Below, piece by piece: positions 7,845 to 16,859 of a stretch of DNA of 64,000 nt. Origin of the DNA: Sphingomonas profundi (GTDB lineage: Bacteria > Pseudomonadota > Alphaproteobacteria > Sphingomonadales > Sphingomonadaceae); NCBI RefSeq assembly GCF_009739515.1, contig NZ_CP046535.1, positions 682,001 to 746,000 of the forward strand. Direction: 5' to 3'. The position numbers and the translations under genes are program-made. The notes under the pieces were generated by a model. It searched no databases. It was not told the DNA's origin and was given only the letters and a program-made list of their open reading frames with translations. Numbering within the stretch: position 1 is the stretch's first letter; each line of letters opens with the position of its first letter.

Positions 7845-10805
7845 TTACGTGCCGGCCAGCCGCAGCTTCGCGCCGACATACAGATAGCGGCCGACTGGCG
7901 AGATCGGGATGTTGGTCTCGAAGCCGATATCCGGCTTCTGGTCGGTCAGGTTGTTGACGCCGCCGTAGATCGAGAAGGCCGGAGCGACCGCCACCTGCGC
8001 CTGCACGTCATGCAGCCACAATTCCTTGTAGCGGAAGTAGCGCGGATCGACGAGGCTGGGATTATTGTCCGTCTCCACCCGCGTGAAGCGGCGCACGCCA
8101 TCCTGCCAGCGCAGATTGTAGCTGATCGTCACCGCCTCGTACGTCCATGTCGGCGAGAAGGTGAGCGTGTATTTCGGCCGGAACGGCTGATCGACATTGT
8201 TCTCGATCGCGGCGCCGGGCGTGGCGATCTGCTCCAGCCGGTGGAGGTAGCCGCCGACCAGGCGTAGGTCGAACAGCCCCAGCCGCGCGGTGCGGATCTG
8301 GTAGCTGGCGTTCAGCTCCAACCCGGCCGTGCGGAATGCCGCCACGTTCTGCGGCTGCACCACATAGCCGTCGATGAACCCGGTGCCGCGCATGCGGCTG
8401 ATCGCCCCGCAATAGACGTTGTCCAGGCTCGGCTGATCGACGCACAGATTAGCGACGACGTTGGCATCGGGCGTGTTGATCGCATCCTTCAGGCGGATGT
8501 CATACCAGTCCAGCGCGACGGTGAGGCCGGGCACGAAGCGTGGGCGCAGCACCGTGCCAGCCGTCCAGGTGCGCGCCACCTCCGCTCGCAGATCGCGATT
8601 GCCCTGCTGCGTGCCGGGGATGAAGATGGTCGCGTTCGGGTTGTTGGCCGCCGTGAAGGTGGCGATGTCCCCGCCCAGCCCGCCGATCAGCGCGCGGCAG
8701 TTCGCCTCGCGGAAGCTGGTGCCGCTGCCCCGGTTGGCGGCGTAGCAGGGATCGGAGAAGAAGTTGCTTGTGCCGGTCTGCGGGCGGAAGATCTCGCCCA
8801 CGTTCGGCGCGCGCACCGATCGCCCGTAGGAGCCGCGGATCGTGATGTCCCGCATCGGCGCGTAGATGCCGTTGAACTGGTAGGCGTAGGTGCTGCCGAC
8901 CGTGGAATAGTGCGAGTAGCGGCCCGCCGCACCCACAGACAGCAGCGAGGCGAACGGCCGATCGCGCAGCAGCGGCGCGTTCAGCTCACCGAACAGCTCG
9001 GCCACGTCGAAATGCCCGCTGGACGGCGTCGGGATGATATATTCGTCATACTGGTAGAACAGGTTGCGCGTGAGCGCGTCGGCCGGGCGGAAGCTGCTCG
9101 ATTCACGCCGATACTCGCCGCCGGCGGCGAACTGCACCGGGCCGCCCGGCAGTTCGAAAAACTGGCCGAAATCCCCGGTCAGCGATGCGTTGACGACGTG
9201 TTGCGTGAGGCGCGCCTGGCTGGCCGGATTGCTGAGGTAGAAGCCGAAGGAGGCCGGATCCACCCTGTTCCCGCCAAAGGTGTTCACCGGCACGCACCCG
9301 CTGCCCGCGCCGGGCGTGAAGGTGAGGGACGGCGTCGACACCGCCGTGGGATCGAGGCTGGAGCGGCAGACCGGCTGGCCGGTGCGGGGATCGCGCACCA
9401 CGTCCAGCGCCGCCAGGAAGCGATCGTTGAGCCTGTCGTTCAGCTTGGTCGCGCGCACGTCGGTGCGGCCGTAGGTGTACGACACGTCGTAATTGGCGTG
9501 ATCGGATATGCGGCCCGAAACGTCCACCACGCCGCGATAGGTGCGGCGCCGGTCCCGCTCGCCACGGCGGGGTATGTCGAAATTGTTGCGGCTCACGTCG
9601 ATCGCGGTCAGCCCGGCGGCCCGTGCGGCGGAGAGGATGCTCGCCGGGATGAACGGATTGTCGAGCGCGATCGTGGCCGGATAGTTGCCGCTATAGCCGC
9701 TGAACGTCGTCACCGTGCTCTGGACGAACTTGCCCTCCAGACTCAGCTTGAACGCGTCCGACGCCTCGTAGCGGGTCAGCAGATTGACGGCGTGGCGGCG
9801 GGTGCGCGGCAGGATGTCGCCGATGTAGCCGGCCACCGGCGTATCGTCGCCGCCCACCGAATAGCCGTCGTTCAGAAGGAACCGTCCCGGCGTGTAGATC
9901 GCCCCGTCGCCGCGGAACGTTTGGTCGCCGATGCCGATAATGCCCTGGTTGGAGCTGAACGGATAGCGCAGATCGCCGACCGGCCCGCGCTGGTAGCTGC
10001 CGGGCCGGGCCGGATCGTAACCGTCCACGTTCACGAAGTAGACACGCCGGCCTTGCGCCAGATAGTTGCGATCGTCGTTCGCCAGCGGATCGTCGGCATT
10101 ATATTCGTAGGCCAGGGTCACGTTGCCGCGCCCGCCGGCGAAGTTGCGCCCGACGATGACGGAGGCGAAGCGGTTGCCGGCATCGCCGCGCTCGGAAATG
10201 CCCATCTGGCTGCGCGCCGCGATGCCGTCGAAATCGCGCTTCAGGATGAAGTTGACGACGCCGGACACGCCATCGGCGCCGTAGACGGCGGAGGCGGCGC
10301 CGGTCAGCACGTCCACCCGCTCGATCAAGTCGGCGGGGATGGCGTTGATGTCGACGGCGGCGGTGTCCGGCTGGCCGGCGACGTGGCGGCGCCCGTCCAC
10401 CAGCACCAGGGTGCGGTTCGGCCCCAAGCCGCGCAGATCGAGCAGGTTGAGGCCCACCTGCCCGAAGGTGCCGTCCGTCTGCGAGCGGCCGGCGGTGCGC
10501 GTGCTGTCCAGCGAGTTGGTGAGGGCCGGCACGCGCTGCAGGAAGGTGGTAACGTTGGTGTTGCCGGATTGCTGGAGGCTCGTCGCGTTGAACGACGTGA
10601 CCGGCGTCGGCGCGGCATAGTCCGGCCGCTGGATGCGCGATCCGGTGACGACGATCTCCGCGTCGCCACCACTCGCCGCCGCCTCGGGCGCGGCGTCGGC
10701 CGAGGCCGTGCCGCCCGCGACCGGCGGCGTCTGGGCGATCGCCGGCGCGGCTGCGCAGGCGGCCCCGGCCAGCAGCAGCGCACGACATCTTGCATGGATC
10801 CGCAT
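7845..10805 (-). CDS. TonB-dependent outer-membrane receptor (986 aa)
   Basis: Large receptor with a signal peptide (ends near APAIAQT), a TonB-box-like DAEIVVTGSRIQRPDY, a plug domain containing VDVLTGAASAVYGADGVSGVVNF, and a long barrel. The plug wording (TGSRI, LDLRGLGPNRTLVLVDGRR) is that of the large sphingomonad/xanthomonad receptors that often import oligosaccharides or other organic compounds. The ATG at 10805 is preceded by GGGGGAGA with good spacing. The gene is divergent from a lipoprotein-dependent ABC importer starting at 11004; a shared 198-bp control region suggests co-regulation, with the receptor bringing substrate into the periplasm for the ABC system (inference). Confidence 0.92.
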   Translation of the reverse strand: MRIHARCRALLLAGAACAAAPAIAQTPPVAGGTASADAAPEAAASGGDAEIVVTGSRIQRPDYAAPTPVTSFNATSLQQSGNTNVTTFLQRVPALTNSLDSTRTAGRSQTDGTFGQVGLNLLDLRGLGPNRTLVLVDGRRHVAGQPDTAAVDINAIPADLIERVDVLTGAASAVYGADGVSGVVNFILKRDFDGIAARSQMGISERGDAGNRFASVIVGRNFAGGRGNVTLAYEYNADDPLANDDRNYLAQGRRVYFVNVDGYDPARPGSYQRGPVGDLRYPFSSNQGIIGIGDQTFRGDGAIYTPGRFLLNDGYSVGGDDTPVAGYIGDILPRTRRHAVNLLTRYEASDAFKLSLEGKFVQSTVTTFSGYSGNYPATIALDNPFIPASILSAARAAGLTAIDVSRNNFDIPRRGERDRRRTYRGVVDVSGRISDHANYDVSYTYGRTDVRATKLNDRLNDRFLAALDVVRDPRTGQPVCRSSLDPTAVSTPSLTFTPGAGSGCVPVNTFGGNRVDPASFGFYLSNPASQARLTQHVVNASLTGDFGQFFELPGGPVQFAAGGEYRRESSSFRPADALTRNLFYQYDEYIIPTPSSGHFDVAELFGELNAPLLRDRPFASLLSVGAAGRYSHYSTVGSTYAYQFNGIYAPMRDITIRGSYGRSVRAPNVGEIFRPQTGTSNFFSDPCYAANRGSGTSFREANCRALIGGLGGDIATFTAANNPNATIFIPGTQQGNRDLRAEVARTWTAGTVLRPRFVPGLTVALDWYDIRLKDAINTPDANVVANLCVDQPSLDNVYCGAISRMRGTGFIDGYVVQPQNVAAFRTAGLELNASYQIRTARLGLFDLRLVGGYLHRLEQIATPGAAIENNVDQPFRPKYTLTFSPTWTYEAVTISYNLRWQDGVRRFTRVETDNNPSLVDPRYFRYKELWLHDVQAQVAVAPAFSIYGGVNNLTDQKPDIGFETNIPISPVGRYLYVGAKLRLAGT

Positions 10806-10828
10806 GACGATATCTCCCCCTTATCGCG

Positions 10829-10850
10829 GGGCCGCTCGAATGCGCGGCCC
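10829..10850. promoter_or_regulatory. Inverted repeat in the divergent receptor/ABC control region
   Basis: Seven-base arms gggccgc (10829-10835) and gcggccc (10844-10850) flank an 8-base centre, 24 bp upstream of the receptor ATG on the minus strand. It could be an operator for a regulator encoded elsewhere or a leader hairpin. In such GC-rich DNA a 7-bp repeat can arise by chance. Nothing else clear was seen in the 198-bp gap 10806-11003, which must hold promoters for both divergent genes. Confidence 0.3.
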
Positions 10851-11003
10851 TCTCCCCACGGCGATCGGGTGATCCCGTAGCGCCGACAGGCTGTAACGCG
10901 CGTGCGCGGGATGGGTTCAGGCGATCGCGCGCAATCCGTTGCTTTCGCTTCCAGTTCGGGCTGGCGGTGGCGCGCCGGCAGTGTCACGCTGGCGCGCGTG
11001 GCA

Positions 11004-12266
11004 ATGATGGCTCCAGAACGGATAGGGCGTCGCGCGGTGATCGCCGGCGCGGCGGCGGCCGCGCTGGCGGCCGGCGGATGCGTCGGCCGCGGCGATCGGC
11101 CGGGGCTGACCTTGTGGGCGATGAGCTACGAGGGCGATTACGCGCCGCACCTGATGCCAGCCTTCACCGCCGCCACCGGCATCCCGGTGGAGGTGCAGTC
11201 GCTGCCGTGGACGGCGGCGCACGAGAAGCTGCTGACCGCGCATGCCGGCGGATCGCTGCCCGACGTGATAATGCTGCCGAACGGCTGGGTCAGCGAGTTC
11301 GCGATGATCGGCGCCATCGCCGCCGTGCGCGACCCGAGCCTGATCGGCGACATGTTCCCCGGCGTGCTCGACACGATCCGCTTCGCCGGGCAGGCCCACG
11401 CGGTGCCCTGGTCGGTGGCCCCGCAGGTGCAGTTCTTCCGGCGGGATCTGCTGGCGCGCGCCGGCTACGACGCGCCGGCGACCGACTGGGACGGCTGGCG
11501 CGCGATGGGCCGCCGCCTGAAGGCGCTGGCGCCGGACAATTACGCCTTCCTGATGCTGCTGAACTGGTGGGACGCGCTGTTCACCTTTATCGGCCAGACC
11601 GGCGCTCGCCCCTTGCGCGAGCACGATACGCTGGGCGCGTTCCGCCAGCCGGCGATCCGCGAGGCGCTGGCCTACTATGTCTCGCTGTTCGACGAGGGGC
11701 TGGCGCCGCGCGTGCTCTCCACGGAGGTGCAGGATCCGCTCGCCGCCTTTGCCCAGGGCTATTTCGCGATCTATCCGTATGGGCCGGCGCTGCTCCTCGA
11801 TCTCAGGCGCCGCGCCGCCGAGATCCCGCCGCACCTGTGGGGCGTGGCCCGGATGCCCGGCCCGCACGGGCCGGGCGCGGCATCCGGCGTGGCGGCCAGC
11901 CTCGCCGTGACGCGCACCACGCCGCAGCCGGATCAGGCCTGGGCGCTGGTGCGGCACCTTACCTCGATCCCCAGCGAGCTCCGTTTCCAGCACCTGATCG
12001 GCAACCTGCCGGCGCGGGTGAGCGCGTGGCGCGATCCGCAGCTCGCCACGCCGGCGATGGCGCCTTTCGCCGCCCAGATGCGCGAGCCCGCCGCCGGGCC
12101 GCCGATCGTCGAGTGGGAGCGGATCCTCGCCGAAGTGCAGCTGATCGCCGAGCGGGTGGTGCGGCGCCTCCTGACGATCGACCAAGGGCTGGCCGAGATG
12201 GACCGGCGGGTCGATGCCCTGCTCGCCAAGCGGCGGGCGCTGGTGGCGGCGGGGCGCATCGCGTGA
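11004..12266 (+). CDS. Extracellular solute-binding lipoprotein (family 1, sugar-type) of an ABC importer
   Basis: Periplasmic binding protein of 420 aa. The N-terminus has RIGRRAVIAG, a hydrophobic stretch and LAAGGC, giving a lipobox with Cys26; the twin Arg could also allow Tat export. The mature part has the family-1 pattern: LTLWAMSYEGDY, then FTAATGIPVEVQSLPW, then LPDVIMLPNGW, typical of proteins that bind maltose-like or other oligosaccharides. ATG 11004 was chosen among 11004/11007 and GTG 10998; the upstream open frame is non-coding in style. Its stop overlaps the permease GTG by 4 bp, so the genes form an operon. The ligand is unknown; no glycosidase gene is nearby to hint at it. 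Confidence 0.88.
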   Translation: MMAPERIGRRAVIAGAAAAALAAGGCVGRGDRPGLTLWAMSYEGDYAPHLMPAFTAATGIPVEVQSLPWTAAHEKLLTAHAGGSLPDVIMLPNGWVSEFAMIGAIAAVRDPSLIGDMFPGVLDTIRFAGQAHAVPWSVAPQVQFFRRDLLARAGYDAPATDWDGWRAMGRRLKALAPDNYAFLMLLNWWDALFTFIGQTGARPLREHDTLGAFRQPAIREALAYYVSLFDEGLAPRVLSTEVQDPLAAFAQGYFAIYPYGPALLLDLRRRAAEIPPHLWGVARMPGPHGPGAASGVAASLAVTRTTPQPDQAWALVRHLTSIPSELRFQHLIGNLPARVSAWRDPQLATPAMAPFAAQMREPAAGPPIVEWERILAEVQLIAERVVRRLLTIDQGLAEMDRRVDALLAKRRALVAAGRIA

Positions 12267-13144
12267 CCCGGGGCGAGCGCACCGCCTGGATCTTCACGGC
12301 GCCGGTGCTGGCGGTGATCGCCTTCGTCTTCGTGCTGCCGACGACGCTCGCGCTCGCGCTCAGCGTGACGGACTATTCGATCTACGCGCTGGCCGATCGC
12401 CGCAACCTTGATTTCGTCGGCCTCGGCAACTTCATCGATCTGGCCCGCACGCCCCTGTTCTGGCGGGCGCTGGCGAACACCGCGCTGTTCGCGCTGCTGG
12501 GCGTGCCGATGGCGATCGGCACATCGCTGCTGGCGGCGCTGCTGCTGAACGACGCCACGGTGCGCTGGAAGCCGCTGTGGCGCGTGCTGCTGTTCGCCCC
12601 CTACGTCACCAGCGTGGTGGCGACGGCGGTGGTGTGGCGCTTCCTCCTCAACACCCGCTTCGGCCTGGTCAACTGGCTGCTGGACGCGATCCATGTCGCC
12701 CCGATCGACTGGCTCGGCGATCCGCGCGCCTCGATCCCGGCGATCCTGCTGTTCGTGACGTGGAAGATCTTCGGCTACAACATGATCGTGTTCACCGCCG
12801 CGCTCGCCGCCGTGCCGCAGGATCTGATGGAGGCGGCGCGGCTGGACGGGGCGGGGCGGTGGGGCCGCTTCCGCCACGTCACCCTGCCGGCGATCGGGCC
12901 GACCCTGCTGCTGGCGGCGGTGATGAGCGTGGCGGGCTTCCTCCAGATCTTCGCCGAGCCCTATGTGATGACCCTGGGCGGCCCGGCGCAGAGCACGGTG
13001 ACGGTGCTGTACTTCATGTTCGACGAGGGCTTCAAATGGTGGAATCTGGGGCAGGCGAGCGCCGTCGCCTTCATCCTCTTCCTGATGATCCTGGCCGTGA
13101 CGATGGTGCAGACGCGGATCGGGCGGCGCCACGAATGGCTGTGA
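12263..13144 (+). CDS. ABC importer permease 1 (MalF/UgpA-type)
   Basis: Inner-membrane permease of 293 aa with about six predicted membrane segments, the first at residues 8-30. The cytoplasmic EAA loop reads EAARLDGAGRWGRFRHVTLPAIGPT and docks onto the ATPase. It is of the sugar-type (MalF/UgpA) family but lacks MalF's large periplasmic insert. GTG 12263 lies in a GTGA overlap with the binding-protein stop. The stop is overlapped by 10 bp by the second permease. Three genes in this order are the standard layout of a carbohydrate ABC importer. Confidence 0.92.
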   Translation: MTRGERTAWIFTAPVLAVIAFVFVLPTTLALALSVTDYSIYALADRRNLDFVGLGNFIDLARTPLFWRALANTALFALLGVPMAIGTSLLAALLLNDATVRWKPLWRVLLFAPYVTSVVATAVVWRFLLNTRFGLVNWLLDAIHVAPIDWLGDPRASIPAILLFVTWKIFGYNMIVFTAALAAVPQDLMEAARLDGAGRWGRFRHVTLPAIGPTLLLAAVMSVAGFLQIFAEPYVMTLGGPAQSTVTVLYFMFDEGFKWWNLGQASAVAFILFLMILAVTMVQTRIGRRHEWL

Positions 13145-13983
13145 GGCGGCGGGCGATCCTGGCCAATGCGGCGGTGGCGCTGCTGACCCTGGCGACGCTG
13201 GCGCCGCTCGCCTGGATGGTGACGGTGTCGTTCATGCCGCGCGGCCAGTCCAGCCACTTCCCGCCGCCGCTCTGGCCCAGCCGCTGGACGTGGGAGAATT
13301 ATCACGAGCTGCTCGCCCGGCGCGAATATGACGGCGTGTGGTTCGATTACCGGATCATGCCGGCGCTGTGGAACAGCCTGTTCGTCGCCGGCGTCTCCAC
13401 CGCGCTCGGCCTGCTGCTGACGGTGCCGGCGGGCTACGCCTTCGCCAAGCTGCGCTTTCGCGGGCGGGATCGGCTGCTGCGGCTGCTGATCGCGAGCCTG
13501 GTGGTGCCGGGGCAGGTGGCGATGCTGCCGCTGTTCCTGATCTTCAAGGAACTGGGGCTGGTAAACAGCTATGCCGGCGTGATCCTGCCGAGCCTGGCGG
13601 GCATCTTCGCGATCCTGTTCGTGCGGCAGGCGACGCTCTCCATCCCCGACGAGATGCTCGATGCGGCGCGGCTCGACGGGGCGAGCGAGGGCCGCATCTT
13701 CGTGTCGATCGTGCTGCCGCTGCTCGCCCCGATCACCGTGACCCTGGCGCTGTTCATGTTCCTCGGCAGCTGGAACGACTTTCTCTGGCCGCTGATCGTG
13801 CTGGCCGACCAGCATCTCTACACGCTGCCGGTGGCGGTCGCCGCCATATCGCGCGAGCATTCCGCCGATGGCGAGCTGATGATGGCGGCGGCGGTGGTGA
13901 CGACGATGCCGGTGCTGCTCCTGTTCCTCGCCCTGCAGCGCTACTACATGACCGGGCTGCTGGGCGGCAGCATCAAGGGCTGA
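13135..13983 (+). CDS. ABC importer permease 2 (MalG/UgpE-type)
   Basis: Second membrane subunit, 282 aa and about six membrane segments. The EAA loop near residues 175-195 reads DAARLDGASEGRIFVSIVLP. An N-terminal MVTVSFMPR follows the first membrane segment, as in MalG-family proteins. The ATG at 13135 lies inside the previous gene (10-bp overlap); GTG 13141 is a possible alternative start. It pairs with permease 1 to form the channel. Its 3-prime end overlaps, tail to tail by 11 bp, the ATPase gene on the other strand. Confidence 0.92.
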   Translation: MAVRRRAILANAAVALLTLATLAPLAWMVTVSFMPRGQSSHFPPPLWPSRWTWENYHELLARREYDGVWFDYRIMPALWNSLFVAGVSTALGLLLTVPAGYAFAKLRFRGRDRLLRLLIASLVVPGQVAMLPLFLIFKELGLVNSYAGVILPSLAGIFAILFVRQATLSIPDEMLDAARLDGASEGRIFVSIVLPLLAPITVTLALFMFLGSWNDFLWPLIVLADQHLYTLPVAVAAISREHSADGELMMAAAVVTTMPVLLLFLALQRYYMTGLLGGSIKG

Positions 13984-15064
13984 GCGGAGGCCGGCCGCCG
14001 ACGCCGATCGCCCGGCCATCCTCGTCGAACAAGTGCACCATGCCCGCAGGGGCGGAGAAGCACAGCCGCTCGCCCAGGGTGACGCCGCGATCGCCGGGCA
14101 GCTGCGCCACGACGGCGCCGCCGCCGCCGGTGCCGAGATGGGCGAAAGAGAGCGGGCCGAGCCGCTCGAACAGCTCGACCGGGCCGCAGAACGGGCCGTT
14201 CGCGTCGGGGATCAGATGTTCCGGCCGGATGCCCAGCGTGGCCGCACGGCCGGCCGCCCCGGCCGGGATCGCCGCGTCGACCGGCAGCGTGCGCCCGTCG
14301 CTCAGGCGCACCGCGCCGTCCGCCACGATCGTCACCGGCAGCAGGTTCATGCCGGGCGAGCCGATCGCCCGCGCGACGGCTAGGCTGGCCGGACGATGGT
14401 AGAGATCGAGCGGGGTGCCCACCTGCGCGACGCGGCCTTCCGCCATGACGACGATGCGGTTGGCGAGCGTCATCGCCTCCAGCTGGTCGTGCGTCACATA
14501 GATCATCGTCGCGGCGAGCGACTGGTGCAGGCGGGCGAATTCGTGCCGCATCCGCACCCGCAGCTCCGCATCCAGGTTGGAGAGCGGCTCGTCGAGCAGC
14601 AGCACCTTCGGCTCCCGCACGATCGCCCGCGCGATCGAGACGCGCTGCCGCTGCCCGCCCGAGAGCGCGCGCGGGCGGCGCGAGAGGAGCGGGCCGAGTT
14701 CCAGCGAGCGGGCCACCGCCGCCACCCGCTCGGCGATCTCGCGCTTCGGCCGGCGCGCCACCTTCAGCGGGAAGGCGATGTTCTCGGCGACGCTGAGATG
14801 CGGGTAGAGCGCATAGGATTGGAACACCATCGCCAGATCGCGATCGGCCGGCGCCGCGTTCGTCACGTCGCGGTCGCCGATCGCGATGGTGCCGCTGCTC
14901 GGCTGTTCCAGCCCGGCGATCAGCCGCAGCAGGGTGGACTTGCCGCAGCCGGACGGCCCGACGATCACCACGAACTCGCCATCCTCGATCGCCAGATCGG
15001 TGGGATGCAGCACGGTGGTCGCATCGAAGCGCTTGCTCAGCCCGGCAATCTCGACACGTGCCAA
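13973..15064 (-). CDS. ABC importer ATP-binding protein (MalK/UgpC-type)
   Basis: ATPase of 363 aa that would power the adjacent importer. Counted from the chosen start: Walker A GPSGCGKS 36-43, Q-loop FQSYALYPHL, signature LSGGQ 134-138, Walker B LLLDEP 155-160, H-switch YVTHDQLEAM. A C-terminal OB-type regulatory domain with LGIRPEHL is typical of the MalK/UgpC class. TTG 15064 was chosen because GAGAGGGG lies about 6-8 bp upstream; ATG 15097 in the same frame adds 11 residues but has no ribosome site. Unlike most importers the ATPase is encoded opposite to its permeases, and the gene ends overlap. Confidence 0.9.
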   Translation of the reverse strand: MARVEIAGLSKRFDATTVLHPTDLAIEDGEFVVIVGPSGCGKSTLLRLIAGLEQPSSGTIAIGDRDVTNAAPADRDLAMVFQSYALYPHLSVAENIAFPLKVARRPKREIAERVAAVARSLELGPLLSRRPRALSGGQRQRVSIARAIVREPKVLLLDEPLSNLDAELRVRMRHEFARLHQSLAATMIYVTHDQLEAMTLANRIVVMAEGRVAQVGTPLDLYHRPASLAVARAIGSPGMNLLPVTIVADGAVRLSDGRTLPVDAAIPAGAAGRAATLGIRPEHLIPDANGPFCGPVELFERLGPLSFAHLGTGGGGAVVAQLPGDRGVTLGERLCFSAPAGMVHLFDEDGRAIGVGGRPPLSP

Positions 15065-15108
15065 TGGCGATCCCCTCTCGTTCGTTGTCGCGCGCATCGC
15101 GGCCGGAT

Positions 15109-15660
15109 TCAAGCAGTTGCGAGCAGACGTGCCGCCTCCGCCAGCGTCTGCCGGATACGGGCGGCCACCTGCGGGCTGGTGCACACATAGGTGGGGGAGG
15201 GGTGCGGCATGCGCAGCACGGCCACCGTCGGCCGCTCCCGCGCGATCACCGGCGCCGCCTCCGCCGCGACCGCGCCGGCGAGCACCGCGACGCGCAGCCG
15301 CGGCAGCAGCGCGACGAGCGGCGGCAGCATCGCCAGCCCCTCGCGGATCTCGCCACGGCGCAGCGGCCGGTTGCGGGCGCCGGGCGCGTGAACGATCCAC
15401 GGCACCGCGTTCCACAGCATCGTGTCCGCCCGCGAGATGCTGGCCTCCGCGAGGAAGCGGGTGAGGTTGCGCGCGGTGCCGGTGGGATTGTCCCGCGAGA
15501 CCAGGCGCGGGCCATCGCCGCCGGGGCCGGGCGTCTCCAGCAGCAGGATCAGCCGCGCCGCCACGCCCCCGTCACGCGGATCGAAATCCGGCACGCGGCG
15601 GCCAGTCGCGGCGATCGCGCGGCGAAAGGTAGCGAGGGGGTCGGCCGTCGCCCGGCTCAC
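15109..15660 (-). CDS. Uracil-DNA glycosylase family protein
   Basis: Protein of 183 aa with the order of motifs seen in the uracil-DNA glycosylase superfamily: LLETPGPGG near residues 40-48 in place of the water-activating loop, NAVPW near 84-88, and MPHPSPTYV near 151-159 carrying the His-Pro-Ser leucine-loop motif. It lacks the four Cys of the Fe-S UdgA/UdgB classes, so it belongs to a divergent branch and its substrate is uncertain. GTG 15660 overlaps the uvsE stop in a GTGA junction, so it is co-translated with uvsE. This suggests a small DNA-repair operon dealing with damaged or deaminated bases (inference). Confidence 0.75.
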   Translation of the reverse strand: MSRATADPLATFRRAIAATGRRVPDFDPRDGGVAARLILLLETPGPGGDGPRLVSRDNPTGTARNLTRFLAEASISRADTMLWNAVPWIVHAPGARNRPLRRGEIREGLAMLPPLVALLPRLRVAVLAGAVAAEAAPVIARERPTVAVLRMPHPSPTYVCTSPQVAARIRQTLAEAARLLATA

Positions 15661-16820
15661 TCCGCCGCGACCGCCAGTCCCTCGTCCACGTCGGGCGCGT
15701 CGTCCGCGTCCACCCCGCGCTCCAGCCGCGCCTCGTCGGCGGCATAGGCCTGCGCATCCTTTTCGGTGATGCCGAAGCGGGCCGCGACGTCGGGCGCGAA
15801 GCGCAGCAGATCGGGCCGCAGCCGCAGCAGGCTGAGATCCTTCGACTTGCCCTCCATCATCACGTCGAACACCAGCCCCTCGGCCATGCGCATGAAGGTG
15901 GCGAACTCGAACGGATTGGTGAAGTCGGCGTGGCCGGTCCAGATCGGCGGGCGGAGCACCGTCTTCACCCGCGCCGTCGCCTTCACCGGCGCCTTCAGCA
16001 GCTCGCCCGCCTTGCCCTTCGCCTGCCCGGCCTTGGCGGCGGCGCGCTGGCGGGGGGTGATCTTCTGCTTGATCTCGCGCAGCTCCGTGCGCGGCGAGGA
16101 GAAGTGGATCTTGGGGCGCACGCCGCGCGGCCAGGTGGCGAGGAACCGCTCCAGCGTGGCGCGCATGTCCAGCCGCTCCGGGTTGAGGCACCAGAAATGC
16201 TGATAGTCGAAGATCAGCCGCACCCCCGTCCGCTCGTGGATCCAGAGCGCGTCGGCGGCGGAGAAGCGGACGTCGTCATTCTCCAGCACCAGGCGGCGGC
16301 GCACATGCTCCGGGCACTGTTCCCACCCCGCGATCCAGCGGGCGCGGCTGGCTTCGTGATCGCCGTACACGCCGCCCACATGGGTGATCATCACGGCCTC
16401 GTCGTCCAGCCCCATGCGGTCCAGCATCTCGGCCTGGCTGGCGAGATCCCAGATGCTCCTGCGGGTCAAATCCGCGTCGGGCGCGTTCAGCAGCACATAT
16501 TGCGAGGGGTGGAAGGACAGGCGGATGTCATAGGCGCGCGCCTTCGCGCCGAAGGCGCGCAGCTCCGCGTCGCTCTCCGCCACCATGCCGTGGAACTGCG
16601 GCATGTCCGGGTGGGTGGCGTAGGGCGCGATGTCCGACGACAGGCGGTACATGTCCAGCCGCTCGGCCTTCAGATAATCGAGCACCGCGTCCAGCAGCTC
16701 CAGCGAGCATTTCAGGTGCGGGTTCTTCTGCCAGCGGCGCGTATCCTGCGTCTTCATGCCCGCCCGCCCCATCACCTTGACGGGGAAGCCGAGCCGGAGC
16801 GGTCTGGTATCGTCGGTCAT
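15657..16820 (-). CDS. uvsE: UV DNA damage endonuclease UvsE (UVDE)
   Basis: TIM-barrel endonuclease of 387 aa that would nick DNA 5-prime of UV photoproducts, starting an excision pathway independent of UvrABC. The metal-ligand set known from the Thermus enzyme can be followed: H70, H104 (FHPSQY), H147 (THVGG), E180 (LENDD), D205 and H208 (DYQHFW), H239 (KIHFS), E323 (MEGKSKD). K237 matches the lysine reported as modified in Thermus. Between H239 and E323 there is an extra, Lys/Ala-rich stretch (about 246-292) making the enzyme longer than compact homologues. ATG 16820. The stop is coupled to the glycosylase-family gene. Confidence 0.92.
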   Translation of the reverse strand: MTDDTRPLRLGFPVKVMGRAGMKTQDTRRWQKNPHLKCSLELLDAVLDYLKAERLDMYRLSSDIAPYATHPDMPQFHGMVAESDAELRAFGAKARAYDIRLSFHPSQYVLLNAPDADLTRRSIWDLASQAEMLDRMGLDDEAVMITHVGGVYGDHEASRARWIAGWEQCPEHVRRRLVLENDDVRFSAADALWIHERTGVRLIFDYQHFWCLNPERLDMRATLERFLATWPRGVRPKIHFSSPRTELREIKQKITPRQRAAAKAGQAKGKAGELLKAPVKATARVKTVLRPPIWTGHADFTNPFEFATFMRMAEGLVFDVMMEGKSKDLSLLRLRPDLLRFAPDVAARFGITEKDAQAYAADEARLERGVDADDAPDVDEGLAVAAE

Positions 16821-16859
16821 CGTCGCACAACGCGGCGCACCCGCTCCGGCTCCGTGCCC

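Noticed and set aside
7834-7845. A 12-bp palindrome (acggcgcgccgt) between convergent genes as a terminator
   Set aside because: It has no loop, so it cannot form a stable hairpin of full length, and the stop codons occupy part of it.
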